A DNA stretch of 64,000 nucleotides from Schistocerca nitens (taxonomy: Eukaryota; Arthropoda; Insecta; Orthoptera; Acrididae): positions 4,784,501-4,848,500 of the forward strand of contig NC_064615.1 of the NCBI RefSeq assembly GCF_023898315.1, given 5' to 3'. The position numbers and the translations under genes are program-made. This document shows, piece by piece, positions 37,201-41,931 of the stretch. Within the stretch, counting starts at the first letter, position 1; every line of letters begins with the position of its first letter. Under the pieces are notes generated by a model, which saw only the letters and a program-made list of their open reading frames with translations, made no database searches and was not told the DNA's origin.

Positions 37201-39951
37201 TGCTTAGTGGATTTATCTCTTGGTCTCCCTCTACGATTTTTACCCTCCACGATACCCTCCAATGCTAAATTTGTGATCCCATGATGCCTCAGAACATGTC
37301 CTACCGACCAATCCCTTCTTCTTGTCAAGTTGTGCCACAAACTCCTCTTCTCCCCAATTCAATACCTCCTCATTAGTTATGTGATCTACCCATCTAATCT
37401 TCAGCATTCTTCTGTAGCACCACATTTCTAAATCTTCTATTCTCTTCTTGTCCAAACTATTTATTGTCCATGTTTCACATCCATACATGGCTACACTCCA
37501 TACAAATACTTTCAGAAACGACTTCCTGATACTTAAATCTATACTCGATGTTAACAAATTTCTCTTCTTCAGAAATGCTTTCCTTGCCATTGCCAGTCTA
37601 CATTTCATATCCTCTCTACTTCGACCATCGTCAGTTATTTTGCTCCCCAAATAGTAAAACTCCTCTACTACTTTAAGTGCCTCATTTTCTAATCTAATTC
37701 CCTCAGCATTACGCCACTTAATTCGACGTCATTCCATTATCCTCGTTTTGCTTTTGTTGATGTTCACCTTATATCCTCCACTGTCCATTCCCCTTCAACT
37801 GCTCTTCCAAGTCCATTGCTGTCTCTGACAGAATTACAATGTCATCGGTGAACCTCAAAGTTTCTATTTCTTCTCCATGGATTTTAATATCTACTCCGAA
37901 TTTTTCTTTTGTTTCCTTTACTGCTTGCTCAGTATACAGACTGAATAACATCGGGGAGAGGCTACAACCCTGTCTCACTCCCTTCCCAACTGCTGCTTCC
38001 CTTTCATGTCCCTCGACTCTTGTAACTGCCATCTGGTTTCTGTAAAAATTGTAAATATCCTTTCGCTCCCTGTATTTTACCCCTGCAACCTTCAGAATTT
38101 GAAAGAGCGTATTCCAGTCAACATTGTCAAAGGCTTTCTCTAAGTCTACAAATGCTAGAAACGTAGTTTTGCCTTTCCTTAATCTATTTTCTAAGATAAG
38201 TCGTAGGGTCAGTATTGCATCACGTGTTCCAACATTTCTACGGAATCCAAACTGATCTTCCCCGAGGTCGGCTCCTACCAGTTTTTTCATTCGTCTGTAA
38301 AGAATTTGCTTTAGTATTTTGCAGCTGTGACTTATTAAACTGATAGTTCGGTAATTTTCACATCTGTCAACACCTGCTTTCTTTGGGATTGGAATTATTA
38401 TAAGGATGTCTACTCCCGGGGCCTTGTATCAACTCAGGTCTTTCAGTGCTCTGTCAAACTCTTCACGCAGTATCGTATCTCCCATTTCATCTTCATCTAC
38501 ATCCTCTTCCATTTACAGAATTTTGTCCTCAAGTACATCGCCCTTGTATAGACCCTCTTTATACTCCTTCCACCTTTCTGCTTTCCCTTCTTCGCTTAGA
38601 ACTGGGTTTGCATCTGAGCTCTTGATATTCATACAAGTGGCTCTATTTTCTCCAAAGGTCTCTTTAATTTTCCTGTTGGCAGTATCTATCTTGCCCCTAG
38701 TGAGATAAGCCTCTACATCCTTACATTTGTCCTGTAGCCATCCCTGCTTAGCCATTTTGCACTTCCTGTCGATCTCATTTTTGAGACGTTTGTATTCTTT
38801 TTGCCTGCTTCATTTACTGCATTTTTATATTTTTTCCTTCTATCAATTAAGTTCAATATTTCATCTGTTACCCACGGATTTCTACTAATCCTCGTGTTTT
38901 TACCTACTTGATCCTCTGCTGCCTTCACTACTTCATCCATCAGAGCTACCCATTCTTCTTCTACTGTATTCTTTCCCCCATTCCAGTCAATTGTTCCCTT
39001 ATCTTCTCCCTGAAACTCTGTACAACCTCTGGTTTAGTCAGTTTATCCAGGTCCCATCTCCTTAAATTCCCATCTTTTTGCAGTTTCTTTAGTTTTAATC
39101 TACAGTTCATAACCAATAGATTGTTGTCAGAGTCCACATCTGCCCATGGAAATGTCTTACAATTTAAAATCTGGTTCCTAAATCTCTGTCTTACCATTAT
39201 ATAATCTATCTGATACCTTCTAGTATCTCCAGGATTCTTCCATGTATACAACCTTCTTTTATGATTCTTGAACCAAGTGTTAGCTATAAGTTACGCTCTG
39301 TGCAAAATTCTACCAGACGGCTTCCTCTTTCATTTCTTACCCCCAATCCATATTCACCTATTATGTTTCCTTCTCTCCCTTTTCCGACTCCAGTCACCCA
39401 TGACTATTAAATTTTCGTCTTCCACTTTAGAGGCTAGGAAATATAAATGAAGAAGACTCTCAAACTGAATTATAGCCTAAATGTAATGATACACTTGAGT
39501 CTATCGCCGAGCTACACATTAAACTTTTGTTCATTGGCGTCTTTTTCTGGGATCTACGAATACTGTTACGTAATAAGAAGTAACTGCATTAACAGTTTTT
39601 GCACATGGCGGATTTTAATTGTGAGGAACCCTCATAAAAGTTTTGCGTTAATCATATACTGAAAATCATTTTTAGCACCAATAAAATTTAGTGTAATCAG
39701 GATTCTCAAATTGTATGTTGTCAAGTAGCTTTGAAGAGACTTAACGTATTCTTAGTGATATTCATTCTAAGATTGTTTTAAATTCTTGCACAATGCTTTT
39801 GTTTTTAGGTTTACGGAAGAGAAACTATTTTTTGGCTGCCGGAGAAAATTTAAAGAGTGTTGTTGTGAAAATGCATGAAGGGGATGTGTATACAGAAGAC
39901 ATCATGTTTTTCTATGAAAAGGTCACTGATAATCATATTAACTCTGTTTAA
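9304..39951 (+). CDS. IL-1/IL-18-like beta-trefoil protein, 4 exons, 169 aa (putative cytokine)
   Basis: Exons 9304-9460, 20977-21086, 28143-28242 and 39809-39951 join with phases 1, 0 and 1 and GT-AG borders into 169 residues ending in TAA. Seen directly: three strand motifs with the same shape, HYVCV (27-31), KYISM (70-74) and NYFLA (128-132), spaced as in the three lobes of a beta-trefoil. Known family: IL-1 members have RxxLxL, a charged loop, an RFxFI strand, then a [YW]FLxx signature and a C-terminal [IK]xFxFxE strand. Here RLNLK (79-83), DDRFFYIK (100-107), NYFLAAGENLKSVVVK (128-143) and DIMFFYEK (153-160) fall in that order and spacing. There is no signal peptide or membrane segment, as is usual for IL-1 cytokines. 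169 residues is about one trefoil, so there is no long prodomain; an acidic loop EDDEADIED is at 49-57. The Thr of the PROSITE-type IL-1 signature is Ala133. Inference: a leaderless secreted or nuclear alarmin-like factor. An FGF-like or other trefoil is the main alternative. Confidence 0.65.
9545..10184 (+). mobile_element. Solo 3' end of a mariner-like (DUF4817-type) element
   Basis: Closely matches 16300-16939, the right third of the full element at 15120-16939. Shared landmarks are GACAACATGCGTCAGCGCA, the run through ATTGAGGTTGACGGA, and the terminal CAATGGACCACCCT. The left two thirds are absent. The end runs into a (TA)n tract at 10184-10230. It lies in intron 1 of host gene 1. Confidence 0.85.
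10184..10230. repeat. (TA)n microsatellite
   Basis: About 45 bases of pure TA between the right end of the solo mariner-like end and the left end of the Tc1-like element at 10231. TA is the target of both element types, and the tract may have grown from duplicated TA targets. Confidence 0.9.
10231..11650 (-). mobile_element. Tc1-like transposon, apparently intact coding region
   Basis: The terminal inverted repeats begin ACTCCTGGAAATTGAAATAA at 10231 and mirror CATTTCCAGGAGTG at 11637-11650, with TA on each side. They enclose an uninterrupted minus-strand transposase. Insertion was into the (TA)n tract. The end sequences differ only slightly, so this is one of the youngest elements in the window. 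Confidence 0.9.
10385..11407 (-). CDS. Tc1-like transposase, full length (340 aa)
   Basis: Cut-and-paste transposase. The open frame runs further upstream to 11809, but the Met at 11407 (MPRQRGREPYVQLTDFERGR) is the right start: it gives 340 residues, the usual Tc1 length, and places the helix-turn-helix at the N-terminus. Domains: paired-type HTH at about 10-55 (ERGRIMGMRETGWTYRRIAQ), second HTH to about 125 (VSARTIRNRLHEAGL), then the DDE domain with FSDESRFCL, FQQDNARPHVS and SPIEHVWDW. All three catalytic acidic residues are present. It ends IAACIAAKGGYTLY. No stop or frameshift is seen, so it may be active or recently active. It sits antisense within intron 1 of host gene 1. Confidence 0.9.
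   Translation of the reverse strand: MPRQRGREPYVQLTDFERGRIMGMRETGWTYRRIAQHVGREVSTVHRCCRQWSAEGARARRPGTGPQRRTDARQDRRILRSAVGDRTATSQQIRDTVAPGVSARTIRNRLHEAGLRSRTPLGRLPLTPQHRAARLQWCRDRREWRDEWRRVVFSDESRFCLGANDGRMRVWRRAGERHNQDCIRPRHTGPTPGIMVWGAISYTGRTPLVIVEGTLNSARYIQTVIEPIVLPFLDRQGNLLFQQDNARPHVSRATQRALEGVSQLPWPARSPDLSPIEHVWDWMKRRLTRSARPARTLVQLRRQVEMAWQAVPQDYIQHLYDRLHGRIAACIAAKGGYTLY
12179..12445 (-). pseudogene. Mariner-like transposase, C-terminal fragment
   Basis: Minus-strand frame with WPPRSPELTSPGFLLWGYLK and DRVYHRVSTGSEDM. It is the stretch around the third catalytic acidic residue in the DDD-type relatives of Tc3 annotated with DUF4817 (consensus WPPRSPDLTPCDFFLWGYLK); the acidic residue is replaced here by Gly. 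The same block recurs at 48183-48389. Confidence 0.75.
12622..12861 (+). mobile_element. tRNA-derived SINE with 11-bp target duplication
   Basis: The A box is GGTGGCGCAGTGG and the B box GGTTCAATCCC, followed by a body with TTTCCGTGATTTCCCTAAAT and a 3' end CAATCCAATACAATCT. The flanks AACGCTCTGGT at 12611-12621 and 12862-12872 are identical 11-bp target-site duplications. The intact duplication shows a fairly recent insertion into the mariner-like element. A decayed member of the same family lies at 19905-20090. Confidence 0.95.
12985..14270 (+). mobile_element. Tc1-like transposon relic
   Basis: Plus-strand transposase nested in the mariner-like element. I could not identify convincing inverted repeats, so the ends are approximate. 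It interrupts the host transposase between its N-terminal (14281) and C-terminal (12445) pieces, which bounds it. Confidence 0.7.
13049..14089 (+). pseudogene. Tc1-like transposase with frameshifts
   Basis: It starts DQRTHTDDPVRGRILGRLEA with HTH blocks (RLPQSVISRLWRRLQQTGNV), shifts frame near 13300 to TAGSLARDLNAATATVVSRH and on to VMFTDESRYSL, then shifts again near 13550 to GLMVCGGIMIG, LLMHDNARPHRAA, NLNPIEHDWDALGRR and the usual C-terminus. All three catalytic acidic residues survive. Only two frameshifts in about 1,040 bases point to modest age. The total length matches a 340-residue Tc1 transposase. Confidence 0.85.
14281..14517 (-). pseudogene. Mariner-like transposase, N-terminal DUF4817-type helix-turn-helix fragment
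   Basis: Minus-strand frame reading ETILIYGECRIVEARVALYT, KCFPRKVQSRSFFYKVVNAF and GSIQTDKRKRSKRVTG. This is the pattern of the N-terminal helix-turn-helix (DUF4817) of insect mariner-like transposases. It is the opposite end of the same gene as 12179-12445, separated by the nested insertions. Confidence 0.7.
15120..16939 (+). mobile_element. Mariner-like (DUF4817-type) element with ~265-bp inverted ends
   Basis: The left end CAGGGTGGTCCATTGAT (15120) and right end CAATGGACCACCCTG (16925-16939) are mirrored, and the mirrored stretch continues about 265 bases inward. TA is at both flanks (15118-15119 and 16940-16941). The plus-strand transposase is broken. Its right third is duplicated as the solo end at 9545-10184. 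Confidence 0.9.
15504..16297 (+). pseudogene. Mariner-like transposase, broken
   Basis: 15504-15758 carries the HTH region (QNAQQACAMYAARYPGRHQV, PHISSRHIARELRIS). After a frame change 15765-16031 carries HEDDF-type context and the first catalytic block RVLFSDEASFANSGNVN. 16043-16297 continues in shifted frames with VWCGIMAG-type and DFLR/ML blocks. It is the same family as the Tc3-like transposases annotated with DUF4817 in insects. Several frame breaks; not functional. Confidence 0.75.
16942..17908. other. Intron 1 sequence, no gene recognised
   Basis: No convincing reading frame. A TTCGAGTCCTCGG block at about 17240 looks like a tRNA B box preceded by a poor A-box-like stretch, so a decayed SINE is possible but unproven. 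Otherwise unique-looking AT-rich intron. Confidence 0.4.
18102..19019 (-). pseudogene. Tc1-like transposase, broken
   Basis: 18576-19019 gives the second HTH (VTTQIVRNRLHDAQLHSRRP) and FTDECRICLQPDNRRRRVW with the first catalytic Asp. 18102-18575, in another frame, gives FWGGIIWGRRTPLVVMEG, FMDDNSRPHRT (second Asp) and MNLIYHAWDG, where the usual catalytic Glu of NPIEH is Tyr. The N-terminal HTH beyond 19019 is degraded. Dead by frameshift and by loss of the third catalytic residue. Confidence 0.85.
19202..19225 (+). repeat. Poly-C tract, about 24 bases
   Basis: Uninterrupted C run inside the Tc1-like relic. It is the longest of several poly-C or poly-G tracts in the window. Confidence 0.95.
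19402..19904. other. Intron 1 sequence, no gene recognised
   Basis: Short frames on both strands (for example 19615-19800) have no recognisable protein. No repeat unit seen. Confidence 0.4.
19905..20090 (-). mobile_element. Decayed tRNA-derived SINE, same family as 12622-12861
   Basis: The minus-strand reading recovers the family landmarks in order: the mirror of GTCCTCCTAAATGCGAGTGC corresponds to the A-box side (GACTCGCATTCGGGAGGAC in the younger copy). The GGAAATCGGCCGTA and GATGAGGTCATTAA blocks correspond to the 3' body. Many substitutions and small gaps; no target duplication left. Confidence 0.7.
20091..20976. other. Intron 1 end, no gene recognised
   Basis: AT-rich unique-looking intron up to the acceptor of exon 2. 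A pyrimidine-rich stretch at 20921-20945 lies some 30-50 bases before the acceptor and fits a polypyrimidine tract. Confidence 0.45.
20977..21086 (+). CDS. Host gene 1, coding exon 2 (residues 53-89)
   Basis: The acceptor is GAACAG|CTGAC. The phase-1 G left by exon 1 completes GCT (Ala53). The exon reads DIEDTQLVLPRHEATQKYIS and on through MDKKYRLNLKDDPYET. The donor is ACG|GTAAGA at 21087, phase 0. An alternative acceptor six bases upstream (CTATAG) would put the exon out of frame, so the downstream AG is chosen. Confidence 0.8.
21087..21767. other. Intron 2 start, no gene recognised
   Basis: AT-rich intron with no recognisable coding sequence or repeat before the Tc1-like end at 21768. Confidence 0.45.
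22553..22660 (+). pseudogene. MADF-domain ORF start (Harbinger accessory protein)
   Basis: ATG at 22553 opens MDTERLIEEVRQYNFLNDTR followed by DPDLEV. This is the first helix of a MADF DNA-binding domain, a partner of PIF/Harbinger transposases in animals. The domain breaks off after about 26 residues, where sequence from the transposase gene follows in the opposite orientation, so an internal deletion joined the two genes tail to tail. Confidence 0.7.
22600..23700 (-). pseudogene. HARBI1-like transposase, fragmentary
   Basis: The minus-strand frame 22569-22871 reads KDIRLKCPKDSGSQVFCYKQ, YILLVLLAIVDSYYEFTVVD and IGNYGRHSDNS. This is the central DDE_Tnp_4 block (consensus KHVRIxCPxNSGSxYFNYKxxxSIVLxAxxDAxYxFxxVDxGxxGxxSD) and contains the second catalytic Asp (AIVD). 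Upstream scraps of the N-terminal domain lie at about 23540-23700 (KWRKPIDTRHRLAI), beyond the SINE. The C-terminal third is gone. Confidence 0.75.
23301..23469 (+). mobile_element. tRNA-derived SINE with 11-bp target duplication
   Basis: The B box is GGTTCGAATCCTGCC and the 3' end is a repeated ATTTGAACC. It is flanked by TCTTCCGCCGA at 23290-23300 and 23470-23480. It is the same family as 30090-30291 on the other strand. It lies inside the Harbinger-like element. The A-box half is short, so this copy is 5' truncated. Confidence 0.9.
23708..23895 (-). mobile_element. tRNA-derived SINE (GCTTCGGTAGCTCAG family)
   Basis: On the minus strand it holds GCTTCGGTAGCTCAGATGG (A-box region) and GAGTTCGAGTCTCGG (B box), then TCTGCCAGGAACTTTC. 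The tRNA-like part cannot form a seven-pair acceptor stem and the anticodon loop lacks U33, so it is a SINE and not a tRNA gene. A GAACCT repeat flanks it (23702-23707 and 23890-23895), though part of that may be family sequence. Confidence 0.8.
24640..24800 (+). repeat. Short direct repeats around CAAGATGGCGGC
   Basis: CAAGATGGCGGC occurs three times (about 24652, 24678, 24719), with GACATCATC or GACGTCATC next to two of them, and a related AATGGCGGGAATTTTG / TTTTGGCGGGATAA pair follows. It looks like the terminal or subterminal repeats of a decayed mobile element I cannot name. Confidence 0.6.
24801..26520. other. Intron 2 sequence, no gene recognised
   Basis: Mostly AT-rich. A 230-base GC-richer piece at 24820-25050 ends in GAGCTATATAAGCC, a TATA-like block with no gene attached. 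No convincing ORF or RNA gene. Confidence 0.4.
26530..27845 (+). mobile_element. Jockey-like LINE, 3' part
   Basis: The 226-residue plus-strand frame 26546-27226 begins in the RT thumb/C-terminal domain: LKYLGLTLDRHLTWTPHL, HNRLRLLKLLSN, TYKSLICPILCYASFAW, RCLAFCNRLPFPT. These match the KYLGxxLDxxLxWxxHI...YKxxIxPxxxYG blocks of Jockey-clade LINEs. The rest is a C-rich 3' UTR ending near GTTGCCAGCCCTCCCC and AAGTTAAAGAAAAG. It is 5' truncated, as usual for LINEs. A related 3' end lies at 40570-41325. Confidence 0.8.
28143..28242 (+). CDS. Host gene 1, coding exon 3 (residues 90-122)
   Basis: The acceptor is TTTACAG|CCCCG. The exon reads PRSPEELKEADDRFFYIKFP then EGDATRILLEGMN. The donor is AACG|GTAAGT at 28243, phase 1. 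It carries the charged loop and the RFFYIK strand that aligns with RFxFI of IL-1 family proteins. Confidence 0.85.
28560..30075 (-). mobile_element. Non-LTR LINE relic with (TGTAGA)n tail
   Basis: The low-coordinate end is a TCTACATCTACATCTACATA repeat, the 3' tail on the minus strand. Minus-strand translations give FLDFRKAFDTVPH, WLEDFLGNRTQYVLVDGG and GSATGPLF (RT palm), then CRRMRDDLDKICSWCDQC and LMQMSRKNNRVMFEYSINGV. Stops and frameshifts are frequent. RT block order is clear; the clade (CR1-like or I-like) is not. Confidence 0.75.
30090..30291 (-). mobile_element. tRNA-derived SINE with 11-bp target duplication
   Basis: The minus-strand copy starts GCCGGCCGCGGTGGTCTCGC (A box GCGGTGGTCTCGCGG) and has B box GGTTCGAATCCTGCC, a body with TAGGTTAGTTAGGTTTAAGT and a 3' end ATTTGAACCA. 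TACCTCTTTTC at 30079-30089 and 30292-30302 is the target duplication. It inserted just outside the LINE relic, in intron 3. Confidence 0.95.
30303..32560. other. Intron 3 sequence, no gene recognised
   Basis: Frames at 30967-31413 (minus) and 31381-31719 (plus) are open but overlap each other and resemble nothing I know. The segment 31100-31620 is GC-richer than its surroundings and includes an 18-base C tract at about 31311-31328. No RNA gene or clear element end. Confidence 0.4.
32590..34100 (+). mobile_element. RTE-like LINE relic
   Basis: Plus-strand RT remnants: DTREAILGLRVIIE (33180s), RFADNIAVLSEDMKQLE (33534, FADD degraded to FADN), then the C-terminal domain LGTKITSDGKSKKDLSNQSY, RNLRKVPIKTVVCCVLLYRS and CYRRTLKISWIDTVPNEDVL. 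The last blocks match 37240-37650 (MYGCETW, CYRRMLKIRWVDHITNEEVL), so the two belong to the same clade. Numerous breaks; old. Confidence 0.75.
34287..35222. mobile_element. Palindromic mariner: two inverted copies of the 5' half
   Basis: Left arm 34287 to about 34737 and right arm about 34785-35222 are near-identical mirror images of roughly 440 bases, with a loop of about 50 bases. The arm ends are TGGGGTGTGACTAGAAAAAA and its mirror. TA is at both flanks (34285-34286 and 35223-35224). Each arm holds the start of the same mariner transposase (34459 plus, 35053 minus), so neither copy has the catalytic half. It sits exactly inside the CR1-like LINE. Confidence 0.92.
34477..34790 (+). pseudogene. 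Mariner transposase N-terminus (left arm)
   Basis: MLSVQKEQRVNIKFCFKLGK then SASETFVMLQQVYG, LSRTQVFEWFKRFKDGRED, DDTRTGRPLSAKTDANIEKI and AIRAVSELTGVDKESVEQ. This is the mariner helix-turn-helix DNA-binding half. After this the frame runs into the mirror copy. The DD34D catalytic half is absent. The same N-terminus is read from 35035 on the minus strand in the right arm. Confidence 0.9.
35224..36585 (+). pseudogene. CR1-like reverse transcriptase, nearly open
   Basis: Two long frames, 35224-35751 and 35767-36585, in register and separated by a stop just before GVPQG (it reads SQWGTVK, stop, GVPQGLVLGPLL). Blocks: VVKPLYKKGD, NYRPISMPSVFAKVIEKVVY, FFDLTKAFDCVDHKILLQKL, FLFADDNSLVV, FKFLGVWIDSKLLWKAHV, and the C-terminal domain to YSAASIFNKLPQEL. 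A homopolymer change near 36580 shifts the last 20 residues. It is a young copy by its low number of breaks. Confidence 0.85.
37075..39445 (-). mobile_element. RTE-like LINE, endonuclease end to 3' end
   Basis: Minus-strand order: endonuclease C-terminus at 38961-39251 (GDTRRYQIDYIMVRQRFRNQ), linker at 38513-38940, RT at 37769-38290, thumb/C-terminal domain at 37098-37650, and 3' UTR at 37075-37130 with TCTCAGGACTGAAGACCAC. It is 5' truncated and broken by several stops and frameshifts. The 3' sequence is one I associate with a very abundant orthopteran RTE family. Confidence 0.85.
37769..38290 (-). pseudogene. RTE-like reverse transcriptase core
   Basis: 173-residue open frame: LGEDQFGFRRNVGTRDAILT, TTFLAFVDLEKAFDNVDW, GVRQGCSLSPMLFSLYTE and IETLRFTDDIVILSETA. 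The catalytic FADD box reads FTDD, still with both Asp residues. The continuation at 37240-37650 (GSKITDDGRSREDMKCRLAM, MYGCETWTINSLDKKRIEDL) is in another frame. Confidence 0.85.
39446..39808. other. Intron 3 end, no gene recognised
   Basis: AT-rich intron leading to the last exon's acceptor. The tract TGCTTTTGTTTTTAG fits a polypyrimidine tract and AG. Confidence 0.5.
39809..39951 (+). CDS. Host gene 1, last coding exon (residues 123-169)
   Basis: The acceptor is TTTTTAG|GTTTA. The phase-1 G from exon 3 completes GGT (Gly123). It reads LRKRNYFLAAGENLKSVVVK, then MHEGDVYTEDIMFFYEK and a short tail to TAA at 39949-39951. It carries the strongest IL-1/IL-18 resemblance: YFLAA...VVVK...DIMFF against YFLAC...LILK...SIMFT in human IL-18 as I recall it. 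Confidence 0.85.
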
Positions 39952-40063
39952 TTGTTCAGTTACTGCAGAGATTGAAAATACCGTTTCAGTTATAGGGTTC
40001 CTTTTATTTAGAACACGGCCGGTTTCGGGCTCTTATATGCCCCGTATAAAGTGTTATACTGTG

Positions 40064-40069
40064 AATAAA
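40064..40069 (+). terminator. Candidate poly-A signal of host gene 1
   Basis: AATAAA 113 bases after the stop codon of the last exon. It lies just inside the left arm of an inverted-repeat element (40051 onward), so the signal may be donated by a mobile element or may be fortuitous. Confidence 0.4.
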
Positions 40070-40569
40070 CAAGAGACTTGAGATAATTATAGCTTTTACA
40101 CGTAGTAGTACACATAAAAAAAGGAAAACGAAGTTGCATATAACATTTTGGAAACCAGCAGTCGGATTAGGTCCTGTAAAACATAAGTGAATGGGAAGTG
40201 ACACCAGACAACACTACAGACGACTGCCAGGGTATAGAAATATGCAATGAACACCAGGACACTTGACACTTCGCACTGCGACCCTGAGCGCCGCGGAAGA
40301 CGAATACGGGAATCAGAGTAGCGGGGGAAGGGGGAGGGGGGGGGTGAACCAGAATCGCAAAAGTACTGCCATCTGTTGACAGGAAGTAGAAAGCGGGGCC
40401 ACTAGCCCGACCGTTCACAATTTGAATTAGTAATTCAGATTCAAAGTGACAAAAAAAATCATTACATAGAATGTTAGATGAAAAACGTTTAAAGTACATT
40501 ATGAGTGGTAAATAAACATACTGAACTGGGCAGTACAGAACTGTAGTAAATCCAACTAGAATCCAGCGA

Positions 40570-41325
40570 CATAAAATTTATGTAAAAACTGTAAAACACA
40601 ATGAAAATTTTTCCCTTTCCACGAGTGGCATTCAAGTTTCCCGCTCCCTCCCTCTGTCTTTTTCCTGGGCTCCCTCTCCCCACTTCCCATCCTGTGTTTT
40701 CCCTGCCTACCATCTCTATGACTCCCTTCTCTCCTGCAAGTCCTTTTGCTTCCCCTCCACTGCCTTCTCCATCCTTCTCGCGTCCGCCCTGCCACCCTTT
40801 TTCTGTGTCCTCTCCTTCCATTCGCTCCCCCCCTTTTCCTCCGCTCCCCCCTTTTTCCCCCTCATCGGTCCAGGACCTTCCCCCCGCCCCCGTCTGCCAC
40901 CGTGTCGCCTATAGTGCTGTTTTCAGCGAATGTTCCGTGCTGTGCATCCCCTGTCAGTGTTGTGAACAACCAACATACTGTCGCTAATTGTGTTTTTTAT
41001 CTAGTGCGAACAGAAACCAGACTGTCGTCGTGTTATTTTTTTTTAATTGTGCCTATCTACTTATTGTGTGTCTTCATCCGCATCGTCAACGCCGTGTTTT
41101 TTATATTTTAAATTCCACAACTTTGCACCATTACAGTTTTTTACAATGTCACTGCTTTATCACCTGTTTTTATTGTTTGTTTATATTCTCATTATGTTTT
41201 TCAACTTTTCTGTTTACTGTAGGGCAGCTTATTATGCTGCTGCCAGCCCTCCACCCGCCCCCCCCCCCCCCTGGGGTAGGGGGGGGAACCGATTTGCAAT
41301 AAAGAAAGGAAAAAAACATGCAAGT
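40570..41325 (+). mobile_element. Jockey-like LINE 3' UTR fragment
   Basis: The C-rich sequence CTCCCTCTCCCC... followed by T-rich runs and GCTGCCAGCCCTCC near 41240 parallels the 3' UTR of the element at 26530-27845 (GTTGCCAGCCCTCC). It ends in GCAATAAAGAAAGGAAAAAA. No coding sequence remains. A poly-C tract sits at about 41258-41271. Confidence 0.65.
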
Positions 41326-41931
41326 TTTTAATTTAATGGAGATATATAGGTGACGTGGAACAACACGCCACAGTCATGAGTTAAAATAACATGAACATGT
41401 GCCATTTCTATTAAAAACCATCTCGCCACTGTACAAAATGGAAGGTAGCAAAACCTTACAGTCGACACTGTCAAAACCTACTATGACAACTAATAGCTAG
41501 CAGCAATAGCACTAAAGGGACACATTAAAATCTGCTAACTAAAAGTCGAGGACTAAACGAGGCTTACATAAGATAAGACGTGAGACAAATTTTACATCAT
41601 GAAAGACAGGTAAATTTTAAATTAGTGAGGATACACATAATGACGCACAACAATGCACTGTAGTCATACGATAAAAAATGAAAAATACGCAAACTCCTAT
41701 TAAAAGGGGACATTTTACAGCTACGGTATGTAAAATAATGTGGGTGGACCTTGCAGACCTCGCTATAGGAGACATGTATATGCTGTACATTCGCTAATCC
41801 TAATTAAGGGCTACCAAAGTAATGGTTTCTAAAATGTTATATGGAATTCATTTTTGCTTTTTTATGTATACTTCTGCGCGTAAAAACTATTATTAGCTCC
41901 TGTCTCTTGTTTATTTTCAGTATAACACATA

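Larger units (their letters stand above)
40051..41931. mobile_element. Inverted-repeat element with nested LINE end
   Basis: About 100 bases at 40051-40149 recur inverted at 41827-41931: GTGTTATACTG, AATAAACAAGAGAC and CATATAACATTTT occur in the left arm and are mirrored in order in the right arm. The interior holds a diverged tandem pair (near 41330-41470 and 41620-41740, both with a GAC/AACA/CAC/AGTCAT pattern) and a Jockey-like 3' end. It could be a non-autonomous DNA transposon. The start of the left arm is 100 bases after the stop codon of host gene 1. Confidence 0.65.
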
